Below, one piece after another: positions 23,521-35,560 of a stretch of 64,000 bases of DNA (position 1 is its first letter; each line of letters begins with the position of its first letter). The position numbers and the translations under genes were made by a program. The stretch spans positions 16,456,667-16,520,666 of the forward strand of contig CM048842.1 of the NCBI GenBank assembly GCA_026545765.1, given 5' to 3'. This DNA is from Plantago major (lineage: Eukaryota; Streptophyta; Magnoliopsida; Lamiales; Plantaginaceae). The notes below the pieces were generated by a model. That model was not told where the DNA came from, did not search any database, and worked only from the letters and a program-made list of their open reading frames with translations.

Positions 23521-23893
23521 CAACACTTAGACTGCTTGAGAACACACACTGAACTCCAAGAATACTGAATACTCACACAAGCGCTCTCAAGAAAACTACT
23601 TACCTTCAAGCTTTCTGTTGCAACCAAAGCTCTTGATTCTAAGTAGCACAAAAGTTCTAAGTGTCCTGATCCTTTACGAGCATTGTTATCTGTGAAAGAG
23701 TTGAACTAAGATTTCATATCTAAGTTTCATTCTCTTGAACACTTACCATAGACTTGGGTCAGTAGAGAACAAGATACCATACATTGCAAAGTGTATTAAG
23801 TATACTTGATTCACAGAGCTATCTGAATAACTGAACAAGTTATTAAAGAAGCTCACCTGACAATTTACCTTAACCAACACCTTAAACGACGTG

Positions 23894-24067
23894 GAGTACA
23901 GGAAGTACTTAGTTTCGGAAACTAAGGAATAACTCCAAGGTTATTGAGCAAAGGAAGTACTTAGTTTGGGAAATTAAGGAACAGCTCAAAAGGCTTTTGA
24001 GTACAAGAAGTACTTGGCTGTGAAAGCCGGGGAATAACTCAGGGGGAACACTTGGTTGGGAACCTAG
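23894..24067 (+). repeat. Tandem LTR-leader hairpins (copy in A 5' LTR)
   Basis: Hairpins at 23908-23926, 23960-23978, 24013-24031 (CTTGGCTGTGAAAGCCGGG) and 24051-24067 (CTTGGTTGGGAACCTAG). Stem sequences differ between units while most pairing is kept. Confidence 0.75.
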
Positions 24068-24366
24068 TGCATTTAGGAATCAAGAAAAGATATCTGTAAG
24101 GTAACCTCATTTATCTTGGTGGATTCTAGGTCTGAAAAAGACCGAAGTGGATTAGTTGTAGGATTACGCCACCTTCAGATACCACTATAAAAAGACTTGT
24201 GTTATTTACTTTCTGCAGTTTATTACTTGTTTTACTTATATTGCAAAGTACTTACACTTATCTTACTGAACACGTGCACTTATCTCAGAAGTCTTCCGCT
24301 CTCTGAAATTAAGTATCAGATATCTTCACAGATATCTGAGAAACTGTGCTTATCGACAAAAGTTTT

Positions 24367-24400
24367 AAAAGACTATTCACCCCCCCCCCCCTAGTCTTTT
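24367..24400 (+). repeat. Poly-C hairpin near LTR end
   Basis: AAAAGACT and AGTCTTTT enclose TATTCA and a run of C. The same structure is at 804-837, 43622-43656 and 55880-55918. Confidence 0.75.
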
Positions 24401-24426
24401 ACTTTGCTGTTATCTGGACCAACAAG

Positions 24427-24438
24427 TGGTATCAGAGC
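24427..24438 (+). other. Element A primer-binding site
   Basis: TGGTATCAGAGC, complementary to the 3' end of initiator tRNA-Met, lies two bases after the 5' LTR. It is the usual Copia primer site. Confidence 0.95.
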
Positions 24439-24542
24439 GGGAGGTTCCCAAGCCTTCTGCACTGAACCTAGATCCCAGATAAGTGCTCACTAACTGCTTT
24501 TCACCTACACTTGATTCGTTTTTTTAGTGTGTTTGCTGCAGG

Positions 24543-26720
24543 ATGTCTTTAAGTGACGCCCCAATTCTCAAGCCAGAGAATTATGAGAAATGGAAGAACA
24601 ACATGATGCTCCACCTAGAAGCCATCAGTGACGAAATGATCGAAGTAATAAAGAATGGCCCAATAGTCATTCAACAACTCAAGCAAGTCATAGAGGTTTC
24701 TAATGGTAGAGACAGAGAACAAAGTGATGGGTCTTAATGCATGATGATTAACCAAAGGAGACCATCGGTCAAGTTATTTACGAACCAAAGCCCAGAGAAC
24801 TCTGGACATCGGAAGATGCCAAGAGAAATAGATTGGATGGACAGGCTAGTAATATCATCATACGTTCTACTCCAGAGCACATACAGTGTAAACTGTGGGG
24901 TGCAAAAATGGCGAAAGTGGCCTGGCAACTGATTGAAGAAATCTGTGCTGGCACTGAAAAAACAAAGGAAAATAAGTTCGAAGTTTTGAAGCTAAAATTC
25001 CAAAACTTTAAACAAGGTCCCACTAAGACTCTTGAAGAACTAGATTTCCGGTTTACAACACTTATGAGTGACATGGCTGCACTTGGTGAAAGTAATAGAT
25101 ATACCCTGTCAGAAAAGATTAAAACCATTGTGAGAAGTCTAAATCATAACTGGGAACACACAAAGTTTTTCCACTTTAACCAAGGAATGCCAGATATCAC
25201 TCCTGTGGAACTTTTCTCTCACCTTGCCACTGTTGACTATGAAACAACTCAAAGGGAACATACAACTGAGAAGTTGCAGAGTGTTGCTCTATTTGCTCAA
25301 GGAACTTCTGAAAAGAAGAAAGGCAAGGATGTGACTGAGGATGCTCTTGCTGTAAAGCAAATGGGAAAATATGTCAGTCGAGAAATTAAGAGAAGAAAAG
25401 CCAAAGAGAAGCTGAAAAAGCATCTAGGCTCAAACTATCACCAGTACAAAAAAATGCAAAGCTCGCTGAACAAGCCAGCTCAAAAAGCATCAAGTACTGA
25501 GGAAGCAGAAATCGGAAATGATATCTGTTTCTATTGTCAGAAACCTGGTCATTTCAAGAAGGATTGTCCTGCCTGCAACAAATTTAAGACAGTGACAAGA
25601 AAGATAGAAGAATCTTCAAAAGAAGTCAAAGAGCTATGCTCACTGAAGAAAGGAAAAAGATTCAACTCCAACTGGATGTTCTAGATATTAAGCCTGATTC
25701 TGATGATGAGGATTCAGATGATTCCACACTGCCATCCCCAGAAATATGCAGTGTTTCTCATGAAGTAATTGACTTTGGTCAAAAGAAGAAAGAAGTGTGT
25801 GGAATGGCTGAATAAATCTTCCCAGGTATCTCCAACATTGAACCTTGTCTAATGGCTGATGAGGTAACACATACTTCCTGTTATACTTATGAAAGTGATG
25901 ATGAAGGAATCAAAGAACTGGAAAATCTCAGAAAAGAAATTGATCTTTACAAAAGAGAATTTCTAATGTTCCGAGCTAGAGCCGAAAATTTCGAAGAAGA
26001 AAAGAATTCTCTTGCAAAGGAAAATTCTAAATTAATCAAGATATCTGAGAAAAAGGATGCTGAAAATGCATTTCTCAAGGCTCAGATATCTGAGACCGAA
26101 AAGTCACATAAAGAAGCAATGGACAATCTTCAAAAGAAATGTGAAGGTCTTCTTTCTGAGAATAAGGAACTCAAAAAGAAAGAACTATCCTTTCAATCTT
26201 ATGCCAAAGCTAGTGACACTCTTACTGGAGTACAATCTTATTTAAGAGATCCTTCAGAAAAGAGAGGACTTGGGCTGGACACACACACAGATAGTTCCAC
26301 CACTCTGAATAAGAGTAATGAAGGACTAACATTCGTCAGTGCTCAGCAAGGTGATTCCCAAACAATCTACAGTATCGGTCAGAAAGCTAAGATTGTTGAC
26401 AAAGGAAAGGCAGTTGCGACCAAGCCTTTGTGGGAAAAACAAGTCCAAAAGAAAACTGTGGGAAATGTCTCTGAAAAGAAACATAACATTGAGAAGTGCA
26501 ATCACCCACAGTGCTATGTCTCTCAAAAAGGAAAAATTGCAGGAGCTGGCAAATTTTCTTATGTCACGTTTTCTGGAAAGAAAATTGATCATCCAGAGAC
26601 TAGCAAAGCTGCTGAGAAGAGATCTCAGACAGCATCAGGTGCTCGGAATGGTATTGGCTATAAACCCATCGGGAAACAACTTGCTCGCGAATACAAACAA
26701 GAGCAAGAATGATGGTTAAA
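24543..26720 (+). pseudogene. Element A gag region (fossil)
   Basis: It starts with MSLSDAPILKPENYEKWKNN, the start shared with element E. The UBN2-type Copia gag domain follows (KLKFQNFKQGPTKTLEELDF), then a CX2CX4HX4C knuckle (CFYCQKPGHFKKDC) near 25530. A long charged coiled coil at about 25900-26200 (rich in K, E and N heptads) comes next, then a basic tail. A long gag with a C-terminal coiled-coil extension is typical of SIRE-like elements. Broken. Confidence 0.85.
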
Positions 26721-27070
26721 GGCTAGAATTGCTCACAACAATTATCAGAAGTGGAAGATAAATCAAGCCACTGAAAATCTGAATGCCAGGGCTAGAAGAA
26801 ATCTGGCTAGGAAAGCTAAGTTTGCTGAAAAGCGACGTAAATCAGCAGTATCTGAACGCACCAAATGGAGCACCTAGGAACACACCAAGGAAGAAAATAA
26901 TTCTTAACAACAATGATACTAATCATTTACTTAAGATTCCTCCTTATGTTCCTGTTAGACAAAATAATGTTTCTAAGAAATTCATTCAAAAATGGATTCC
27001 TACTGGAAGATTCTTTAATCCAGATGGTTCCATTGTTGGTATGAGAACCTAATCTCCTGTTTTCTGTTTT

Positions 27071-27385
27071 GTGCAGAACACTCTAAAGACTAACTCAAAG
27101 TGGCATTTTGATAGTGGATGTGGGAAGCACATAACAAGAGACAAAGCAAATATGATTAACTACAAAGAATGCAATGATGGACCAATTATCAGGTTTGCTG
27201 GAGGAGATGAAAATCCAACCATAGGTTTTGGCAATTTGAAGTTCGGTGCCCTCAAAATCTCTGAAATACTTCATGTAAAGGGATTGAAATATAATCTCCT
27301 AAGCATGAGTCAACTAGTAGACAAAGGGTACACTATCAAGATCAAGTCAAAACTATGTAAAGTGATTGACAATGAGTCAAAGTAG
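27071..27385 (+). pseudogene. Element A protease region (fossil)
   Basis: It contains KWHFDSGCGKHITRD, the Copia protease active-site motif (DSG), followed by GNLKFGALKISEILHVKGLK and NLLSMSQLVDKGY, the usual bridge to the GAG-pre-integrase domain. Confidence 0.88.
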
Positions 27386-28495
27386 ACAGTCTTGGTTGCA
27401 AGGCGTAAAGGAAATCTTTATGTTGCTGATTGGGCATCCGCCACAACCGAAGAATGTCTCATGGTGAGTGAATCTGGCCACACTGAAGAAAATTGGCTAT
27501 GGCATAAAAGAATGAGTCACTTGAATTTCAAAACTCTGAATAAACTAGCCAAGAAAGAGTTGGTGGTTGGTTTACCCAAAATGGCATATAGAAAAGAAGG
27601 TGTATGCTCAGCTTGCCAAATGGTAAAACAATCCAAAACATCTTTCAAGTCTAAAACTAGACATTCCAGTGAGAGGCCACTGCAAATGTTACATATGGAT
27701 CTGTTTGAATCCTCAGTAACTAGTTATGCAGGAAAGACGTATGGTCTAGTTGTTGTTGATGATTACTCAAGATTCACTTGGGTTGTCTTTCTCAAACACA
27801 AATCTGATGCAAGGGTTGAGATACCTAACTTGCTGAATAAGCTCGAAGTCATGAAAAATGAAAAGGTATCTGTAATCAGAACAGACCATGGTATTGAGTT
27901 TGTGAACCAATACATCAAAGAGTTTTGTACTTGCAAAGGTATACAACATCAAACTATCTTCTGTAAGGACACCACAACAAAATGGTGTTGCTGAAAGAAA
28001 GAATAGGACCCTGAAAGAAGCAGCAAGAACAATGCTTGCTGACACTGAAATAAGTGAAATCTATTGTGAAGTCAGAACACAAAGATGCTACACTCAAAAT
28101 AGATGTCTGATTAACAAACACCATGACAAAACTCCGTACGAGCTTTTCATTGGTAGACCCCCTAGTATCAAACATCTAAGGGTGTTTGGTTGCAGATGTT
28201 TCATTCTTAACAATGGAAAAGAATACTTGTGAACATTTCAACCAAAGGCAGATGAAGGAGTATTTCTTGGTTATTCTCTGAATAGCAAAGCCTACAGAAT
28301 CTACAACAAAAGAACGCAAAAGATCGAAGAATCTATTCATGTAGTATTCTATGAAGGAAACAAGAAAGTACTCTTGAATGATGATCTCTCAGATAGGTTC
28401 AAAGAACTAATGATTAAAGATTCTGAAAAAGGATCCTCAGAAGGAAACAATTCTATCATTCAAATAGAGGATGAGTCTGACGATGAAAAGTAACC
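27386..28495 (+). pseudogene. Element A GAG-pre-integrase and integrase (fossil)
   Basis: GAG-pre-integrase motif LWHKRMSHLNFKTL with CSACQMVKQSKTSF, then the integrase core (HMDLFESSVTSYAGKTYGLV, DDYSRFTWVVFLK, RTDHGIEFVNQY), and the C-terminal YELFIGRPPSIKHLRVFGCR region. It would insert the DNA copy in a living element. Broken. Confidence 0.88.
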
Positions 28496-28679
28496 TATGC
28501 TTAGTAACAACCAGATGACTCTAAGACATGATGAAGAATTTCCTATGAGAATTCCAGAAATGGAACAGGCTACTGAGAACCTTCATCATGAAAAGGTATC
28601 TGAAAATGAGATTGCAGAAATGCAAGATCCAGATATCTCTAACACTGAAAAAATATAAGATATCCATGACATTTCCCAT

Positions 28680-29645
28680 GTGTCAGATATCCTAGATACT
28701 GCACAAGTATCTCATCAAGATCATATTGATTCACATTCAAATCAAATTGATATTGATCCTACTAGTTCAAAACCCATTATGAAATGGATAAGAAATCATC
28801 CTTCAAAAGATGTGATTGGTCCCATAGACCAAGGAGTTAGAACTAGAACAGCAACCGCTGAAAATGCAAGTTGTCACTATGGATGTTTCATCTCAAAAAT
28901 TGAACCAAAGACTATAGAAGAAGCATTAAAAGATCAAGATTGGATCTCTGCAATGCAAGAAGAGTTGGATCAATTTGAGAGAAACAAAGTCTGGAAACTG
29001 GTTCCATTTACCGACGGAATATCTGTAATAGGAACCAAGTGGGTTTTCAGAAACAAAATGAATGAGTCTAGTGAAATAACCAGAAACAAAGCTAGGTTGG
29101 TTGCCAAGGGATTCACCCAGACTGAAGGACTAGATTTTGATGAATCTTATGCACCAGTTGCAAGATTGGATGCAATAAGACTCTTTCTAGCCTTTGCAGC
29201 TCATAATGACTTTACAGTTTATCAGGTGGATGTCAAGAGTGCATTTCTAAATGGTGAACTGGCTGAGGAAGTCTATGTTGAGCAACCACCAGGTTTTGAA
29301 GTTTCCTCAAAAAGTAGGATGGTCTATAAGCTTCAAAAAGCTCTGTATGGGCTGAAACAAGCTCCAAGAGCATGGTATGATACATTGGCCAGATACCTAC
29401 TAGAAAGTGGCTTCAAGAAAGGAGATGTTGAAAAAACACTCTTCACACTGAACCATGACGGGAAACTGCTTTTAGTTCAAGTATATGTTGATGACATTAT
29501 ATTTGGATCTAAAGACAAGCAACTTTGTGAAGATTTTGCTGAACTCATGAAATGTAAATTTGAGATGAGCATGATGGGAGAATTGAATTACTTCCTAGGG
29601 CTGCAAGTCAAGCAACTCAATGATGGAATATTCATTAGTTAAACA
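28680..29645 (+). pseudogene. Element A reverse transcriptase (fossil)
   Basis: Copia RT motifs: [71 protein letters not shown] and the catalytic [10 protein letters not shown] near 29485. The domain is well preserved. Confidence 0.92.
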
Positions 29646-29654
29646 AAGTATGCA

Positions 29655-30371
29655 AAGGACATGCTCAATAAATTTAATCTAAAGCCTTCTGAAAAGTATG
29701 CTAAGATACCAATGAGTATCGGAACCAAAATGACCTACACTGAATCTGACAAGAGTGTTGAAGAACACAAGTATAGGAAATTGATTGGATCGCTACTATA
29801 CCTCACTGCAAGTAGACCTGATATTCAATATGTAGTTGGAGTGTGTGCTAGATTTCAGACAAATCCAATGCAGTCACACTACAACATTGCTATGAAAATA
29901 TTAAGGTATGTAAAAGGTACTGTAGAAGTTGTATTGTGGTATCCAAAAGAGAGTGGATTGAGTTTGGTTGGCTATTCAGATGCCGACTATGCTGGATCAT
30001 TGCTTGATAGAAAAAGCACCTCAGGAACTTGTCAATTTCTTGGTGCTAGATTAATATCATGGTTCAGCAAGAAACAAAATTTAATTGCCACATCTACCAC
30101 AGAGGCTGAATATATTGCTGCTGGATGTTGTGCTTCACAGATATTGTGGATACAACAACTCAAAGACTATGGACTCAATGAAGAGAAAACTCCCATTTTC
30201 TGTGACAACACAAGTGCCATTGCCATAACTCAGAATCCTAAGTTTCATGCAAGAACAAAGCACATTGATGTTAGACACCACTTCATCAGAGACCATGTTG
30301 AAAAAGGCAATATAGAGATACTCAAGATTGGCACTGAAGACCAACTTACAGATATCTTCACTAAGCCATAA
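29655..30371 (+). pseudogene. Element A RNase H (fossil)
   Basis: Copia RNase H motifs: GYSDADYAGSLLDRKSTSG, TTEAEYIAAGCC, FCDNTSAIAI, RTKHIDVRHHFIRD and the terminal QLTDIFTKP. It follows RT closely. Removes template RNA in living relatives. Confidence 0.92.
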
Positions 30372-31215
30372 CAAGAAAGTAGATTCTTAGCCTTAAGACA
30401 CAGTCTTGGACTAATGGAGCTACCAAAGAATTGAAAAAGTTCAGAAAAGAGATATCAGAAGAAGATATCAAAGAAGAGAGAAAAGGTATCTGGAACGGGT
30501 ATCCAGAGAAGAGGAATCTGGAACGGGTATCCAGAAACTAAAGGCTAAAGGGTAAAACGGTTGTTCAAAGATTTCTGAGACGGGTACTCAGATATCTGGA
30601 TCACTCAGTGAGGGGGAACACAAAAGAGAATAGTACAACTGTCTGCAGTCAACTACTCTCTTGAAATTTGTATTATTTCCATCTTTGTGTAAAACTTGGA
30701 CAAATACCAAGTGTTAGATAAATTCAGATGCAAACAGTGTTCTTGATCATACAGAAACGTGATTCAGAAAGCTAATAGCTAAAATTCATTAAATGGGCAC
30801 AATTACATTTGTTGTTTGTGATCATTACTGAAGAAGCAATGGTGACCCTTGATGAATTGGGCGATTGATCTTTACGCAGAGATTAACTCTCAGTAAATAG
30901 TGGATTGTTAAAATTCCGACAGGGCCCACTATGCATTTAATGCCGAACAAGCTTTTACTCACGCCTGCCTGCAATTCACATATACTTACACACAAAATTA
31001 ATTTGTATGTATATGTCTGTGGAGATTACATTGCTATATATATGGGATTTTGGCAAAAGAAATTACTTTCGCCTAATCCAACATACAGACTTGCACAAGA
31101 ATAGCAAAAACTCTTCTTCAACCTCTGCAAATCTCTGTTAGTTTTTCTGCAAAGAATTACTAATCTCTCACCCAAATCTCTTTCTTGTTTTTCAAAAACT
31201 TCACTATTTAAAGAG
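30372..31215 (+). other. Element A spacer between pol and third ORF
   Basis: No coding sequence recognised. It holds short direct repeats (GGAACGGGTATCCAGA twice near 30490-30535) and a GAGGGGGAACACA purine patch near 30610. Confidence 0.7.
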
Positions 31216-31794
31216 ATGGCTCCCAAACGTGGTTCTTCTCGAAATCTAGCTACCATGTATCACTGAAAAGCAAGCACCAAAGCTAGTTATAACAAACAAT
31301 CGGTTGATCGGAGAATTGACCGATCATTGGACTTCAAATCACGGATGATTTGGGGTGGTGCCATGATTGAGGAATCGGTAGCCAATAGAAAACCAGACTG
31401 ACAGGAAGTTGGTACTTGATATGCTTGAAAAGGCAAAAATCAAGGGCTTTCTATCTGCTCTTCCCAGTGGAGTTTCTTCACTGGATGTTCTGGAGTTTTA
31501 CAACAACTCCACAATTATTTCCAAGATCTCTGAAGGCACTAAGATAGTGTCTATCAAGACCAAAGTCGAAGGACAAGAAATCCTGTTGGACGAAATAGCT
31601 TTCTGTGAGCTGTTTGAACTTCAAAATCTTGGAAAGGATTTTAAAATTGACACCAAGGATGAAGATCTCCTTGAAGGAGTGAAGCAACTATACAGTAATG
31701 TGTGTGATCTTGACAAACCAGACACACCCATCGACTTTAAGCTTGCTGACATAAGGACCAGACATCTTTTGGTCCACTGGGATGTGTTGGCATG
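31216..31794 (+). pseudogene. Element A third ORF, 5' part (fossil)
   Basis: It opens with MAPKRGSSRN and a basic N-terminus. Residues near 31410-31790 form a helical part with ALPSGVSSLDVLEFYNNSTI, somewhat like the plant-transposon-associated domains that contain a FY-N motif. It occupies the place of the SIRE env-like ORF. No signal peptide is obvious. Interrupted by element C. Confidence 0.6.
31790..31794. repeat. Target-site duplication of C (left)
   Basis: GCATG precedes C and is repeated at 39402-39406. Confidence 0.92.
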
Positions 31795-32706
31795 TGTTAG
31801 AACTGTAGGACTGGGATTGGTACTTCTGGACAGTTTTGAACGATGTGGACTATTGATGTTGAGTCAACACCGTTACGACAACAGTGAACAGTGTTCAACT
31901 AAACTACGACAACAGTAAACTGTAATCGACAGAACTCAATAAAGTGTAGCGGAATAAAACTGAACACGAGATTTCTAAAGCCGGTATATAAAGATACCGA
32001 CGGTGCCGTAGCAAAACTTCTACTAAACTTGAAAAGTAGAATTACAAAAAGAAGTTTAATTCAATCACAAACGATTGATTAAACTTACAGAAAACTAGAC
32101 CTAGAACAGATAAGAAAAACCTATTCTAGTTCAATGATACTAGAGTAATTCTCAATCTTTAGAGAACACTCACAAGTAAACACCGAGGTAAAGGTCTAGT
32201 AAAGCAAGACGCCTAAAACAATATAATGTTCTCTTCTTTTGTTCTTAGCATCGGCAGCCTTGCAACGCCTCCTTCTTCCAATATATATAATTGCGACATC
32301 TGACGTCCAGGAAGGAAGAAGTCGGTCAGCAGGCCCAAGTCTAAACCAACTTGGATTCTATGATAAGGAAACTTCCTTTGATGTATCAATGGTATAAGGA
32401 GTCTTCTAGATATCAATCTCTTTCAAATCTCACTTTCCTTATAGCATCAAATTCTTCCTTGAATCATTATGGCAGCTTCCTTCTTGCATTATGCTTCTTA
32501 TTTTCCTTTTGCTACAAAGTTTTGCTCTGTTGACGTTTTGGTACAAGTTGATCGATGAACCAATCGTGATCCATTAAGCATGTTGAAGCCCAACTTGATA
32601 TATCCTACAAAATAATCATAGAAAAACAACTACAAACGTTGAACCGGTTAATAAACGAAGAAAGGCCGAATTAACAAAACAAGTGCAATATAAATTGCAC
32701 TTTCTA
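31795..32706 (-). repeat. Element C 3' LTR (minus orientation)
   Basis: It begins on the plus strand with TGTTAGAACTGTAGGACTGG and ends near GCAATATAAATTGCACTTTC. TATA-like TATATATATT lies on the minus strand near 32280. It matches 38469-39401. Confidence 0.93.
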
Positions 32707-32852
32707 TCTCCCCCTTAATTCTTGCCTTTCTTCACAAAAACCTGAAAGTAGTTAGTAGGAAAATTCAAGACAATATCAAGCAACTCCCCCTTGCTCCAAG
32801 AACTCCCCCTTAATACAAAAAACCAAGAGTACAAACATTCTCCCCCTTTTTT
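32707..32852 (-). repeat. Four polypurine-tract-like runs
   Basis: On the minus strand AAGGGGGAG-type runs occur at 32707-32720 (next to the 3' LTR, the expected polypurine tract), 32783-32792, 32803-32813 and 32839-32852. Confidence 0.7.
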
Positions 32853-34308
32853 GTGAGGAAAGAAAGAAAACAAAGTTCTTTTACAGAAACTTCACCATCT
32901 TGGTAATCTGTTGAGGACCTGCAGACAAAGTATTAATGCTGTCGAAACGATGTTGACTCAACATTGTAGTCAACACTGGCAAAGAAAGTAGCAAAAACAG
33001 GGCTATAGGACAGATCAGCTGAAGGGCAGTAATCAGGAATAGAGTGGATGGTCAGCTGGAGGGCAGTGTTATGAAGAGGATGGTCAAGTACACAGCTTAC
33101 AAGATAAGTCATGATGGGTGTTATTGGTTTTGCTTCAAGGTAGATTCCTGCAGATATATATCAAAGCAACAAAAAACTGTGCACAACTGTTAATTAAAGA
33201 TTAAAGTTGCAAGTAAAACAGTTATCCGTCAAGTCAACGTAATCAGATAAACAGATAAACCCTAGGGAGGTTGACCAAAAATCTTGATCTTAAAGAAAGT
33301 GACTTGAAATGCAAGTACAGGAATGCAGAAACCCAAAAACCCGAAGAAAACACCTTAGACCTACTCCCCCTCAAACCCAAAAACACACAGAAAAAAATAA
33401 AAGCACAGTAGTTAAGTAACCAGTACTTCAGCACAGTCAATGTTGACCTGAATGTTGACTCAACATTGGTGACAACATCGGGAAATCAGACCACTCTTAA
33501 TGTAAGTCAGCCAGGAAACCAAGTCTCAAAATGTGCAGATTCGATTAACACCACTGATGCTGCAGGCAAAACAGAAAGAGAAAGGAATACCAAAGAAACA
33601 CACCCAACATTGCCTCAAAAAGTAAATTGAACAATTAGCATAAGTTTGAGTGGGGGTGACCATGAGACCGTGAACCATGTCAAATAATCGGAACACGTAT
33701 GAATCCGCTCCAAAGCCGAAGCCTATGCGGAGTTAGGCAAACACACGTCTCATGGCATAAAGATCACTCATTTGACCATATTGGGTAATATTTGGTACTC
33801 AGAAAGTGAACCAGCAGCATTACGAGAATCGGCACTTTTGTGCGTGTCGGTTTCCAGTACAGGCCATCAACCCTCACGACATATGACACATTGGCCACGT
33901 CGATATCTGGATAGTATTTGAAACCTGCCCAACACGATCCTCGACGGAAGCACTTCGAGCCCTTTTTAACATAATTCATTAGATTTATTAAGCATAAAGA
34001 ACAGGAGGCAACATCAAGTGCGAGTCAAGGTACAAGTAAAAATAGCCAAAAATCAGCAAAAGTGGGTTTTACATAAAGCAAACACACAGGAGACTTGATA
34101 CCTTTCAACCTTGGTTTCAAACAGCCTTTCAAACCCTAAGCATCACCACTTGAAGCCACAAAACAAGAACAGCCAAAGACATGTACAGAAACACCGGAGC
34201 ACAGAAACACACAGGAATGAAAAAAATAAAAAGACAACAGCATCACTCTTACTAAACAACCAATGTTGACCGTGATGTGGAGTCAACATTGGTACTCAAC
34301 ACTGACGG
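32853..34308 (-). other. Element C 3' non-coding region
   Basis: About 1.4 kb with no recognised protein domain. It contains three copies of the palindromic TGTTGACTCAACA mini-repeat and, at 33826-33950, a segment similar to element G 5689-5808. Confidence 0.7.
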
Positions 34309-34770
34309 TCACAGAGAGCACATACCGAGAGATCTCCTGAGACTGAAGAATCTCTCACTATCTAAGGGTTTGGTAAAAATATCTGCAAGTTGGTTTGTTG
34401 TGTCGATGTGTTCTATGTCAATCACTTGCTTATTGACCAAGTCCCTAAGGAAATGATGCCTAATATCTATGTGCTTAGTGCGAGAATGCTGAACAGGGTT
34501 CCTAGAAATATGTATGGCACTAAGGTTGTCACAGAACATCAAGAGGGTAGCACTTTGTAGACCATAGTCATGTAGCATATTTTTCAACCAAACTAGTTGG
34601 GACACACAACTTCCGGCTGCTACATATTTAGATTCAGCAGTCGAAAGTGACACACAGTTTTGTTTCTTGCTATACCAAGACACCAAATTTGGACCAAGAT
34701 AAAAGCAACCTCCACTAGTGGATTTTCTATCATCTAGATCACCAGCCCAATCAGAATCACTAAAACCCAC
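34309..34770 (-). pseudogene. Element C RNase H (fossil)
   Basis: Motifs GFSDSDWAGDLDDRKSTSG, STAESKYVAAGSC, FCDNLSAIHI, RTKHIDIRHHFLRD and QLADIFTKPLD, in the normal Copia order. The domain is nearly identical in the duplicate at 58466-58928. Confidence 0.92.
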
Positions 34771-34805
34771 CAGATTAGTGTTTGTATCACATGCAAACCA
34801 TAATC

Positions 34806-35560
34806 CTAGATTAACAGTTCCTGATATATATATCCAAGGATTCTTTTAACGACAGTTAAATGGGGGCTTTTAGGGTTGGACTGATACCTGGCGCGCAAAC
34901 ACACATAGAGCATGATATCAGGTCTACTGGTAGACAGATACAGAAAGCTTTCAATCATTGATCTGTACAATGTTGGGTCAACATCTGCGCCAACATCGAT
35001 TCTGCTCAGCTTAAGAGAGGTACCCATAAGTGTATTGCATGATTTAGAGTTCTCCCGGACACGAAAGAAGCTGAGTTCACCAATCATATTCATCTCAAAG
35101 GTACCTATCATAGTTTTCACAAACTGATGTACTATGGAAAGATTAGTCAAGTTAAGCACAATATAATCTTCTTTTGCACGATTGCAATTGTGGGGATCAG
35201 CCACCACGTAGCAGTTGTCAGGAGACCTGGTACCTGTCATGTCAAAACATTTCTCCTTGCAAGTATGTACTTTACAAGTGTGTTTGTTAAATTTGACCTT
35301 CAAATCATCATCACACACATGACAGACACTAATAAGGTTAGCAGTTAAACCTTCAACCAACAGTACATTTTTCAAGGTAGGAAAACCATCAAGAGTTAAC
35401 ACCCCCTTCCCAAGTACTTTACTCTTGTATCCTCCTCCATAAGTTACCATTCCAGTCTTTTGAGAGACAAAGTTAGAAAGATAACTCAAGGTTCCTGTCA
35501 TATGTCTTGAACATCTGCTATCAAAGTACCATCTACCTGCATTGTTAGGAGAGGTAGCAA
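34806..35560 (-). pseudogene. Element C protease-like segment joined to RT tail (fossil)
   Basis: The first half has RWYFDSRCSRHMTGTLSYL and NVLLVEGLTANLISVCHVCDD, the protease and pre-integrase bridge of Copia. The second half has GTFEMNMIGELSFF and LYRSMIESFLYLSTSRPDI, the C-terminal end of RT. Normally protease precedes integrase; here it follows it. The same arrangement is in the duplicate at 58964-59690. Confidence 0.8.

Larger units (their letters stand above)
22816..24424 (+). repeat. Element A 5' LTR
   Basis: TGTTAGGAATATC...TGGACCAACA, about 1609 bp. It contains a TATA-like CTATAAATAT (23511-23520), the tandem leader hairpins (23908-24067), a second TATA-like CTATAAAAAG (24184), and the poly-C hairpin (24367-24400). 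Confidence 0.95.

Noticed and set aside
32213-32416. 67-residue ORF found three times (also 38888 and 63040)
   Set aside because: It is inside the LTR of C and D and recurs only because the LTR does.
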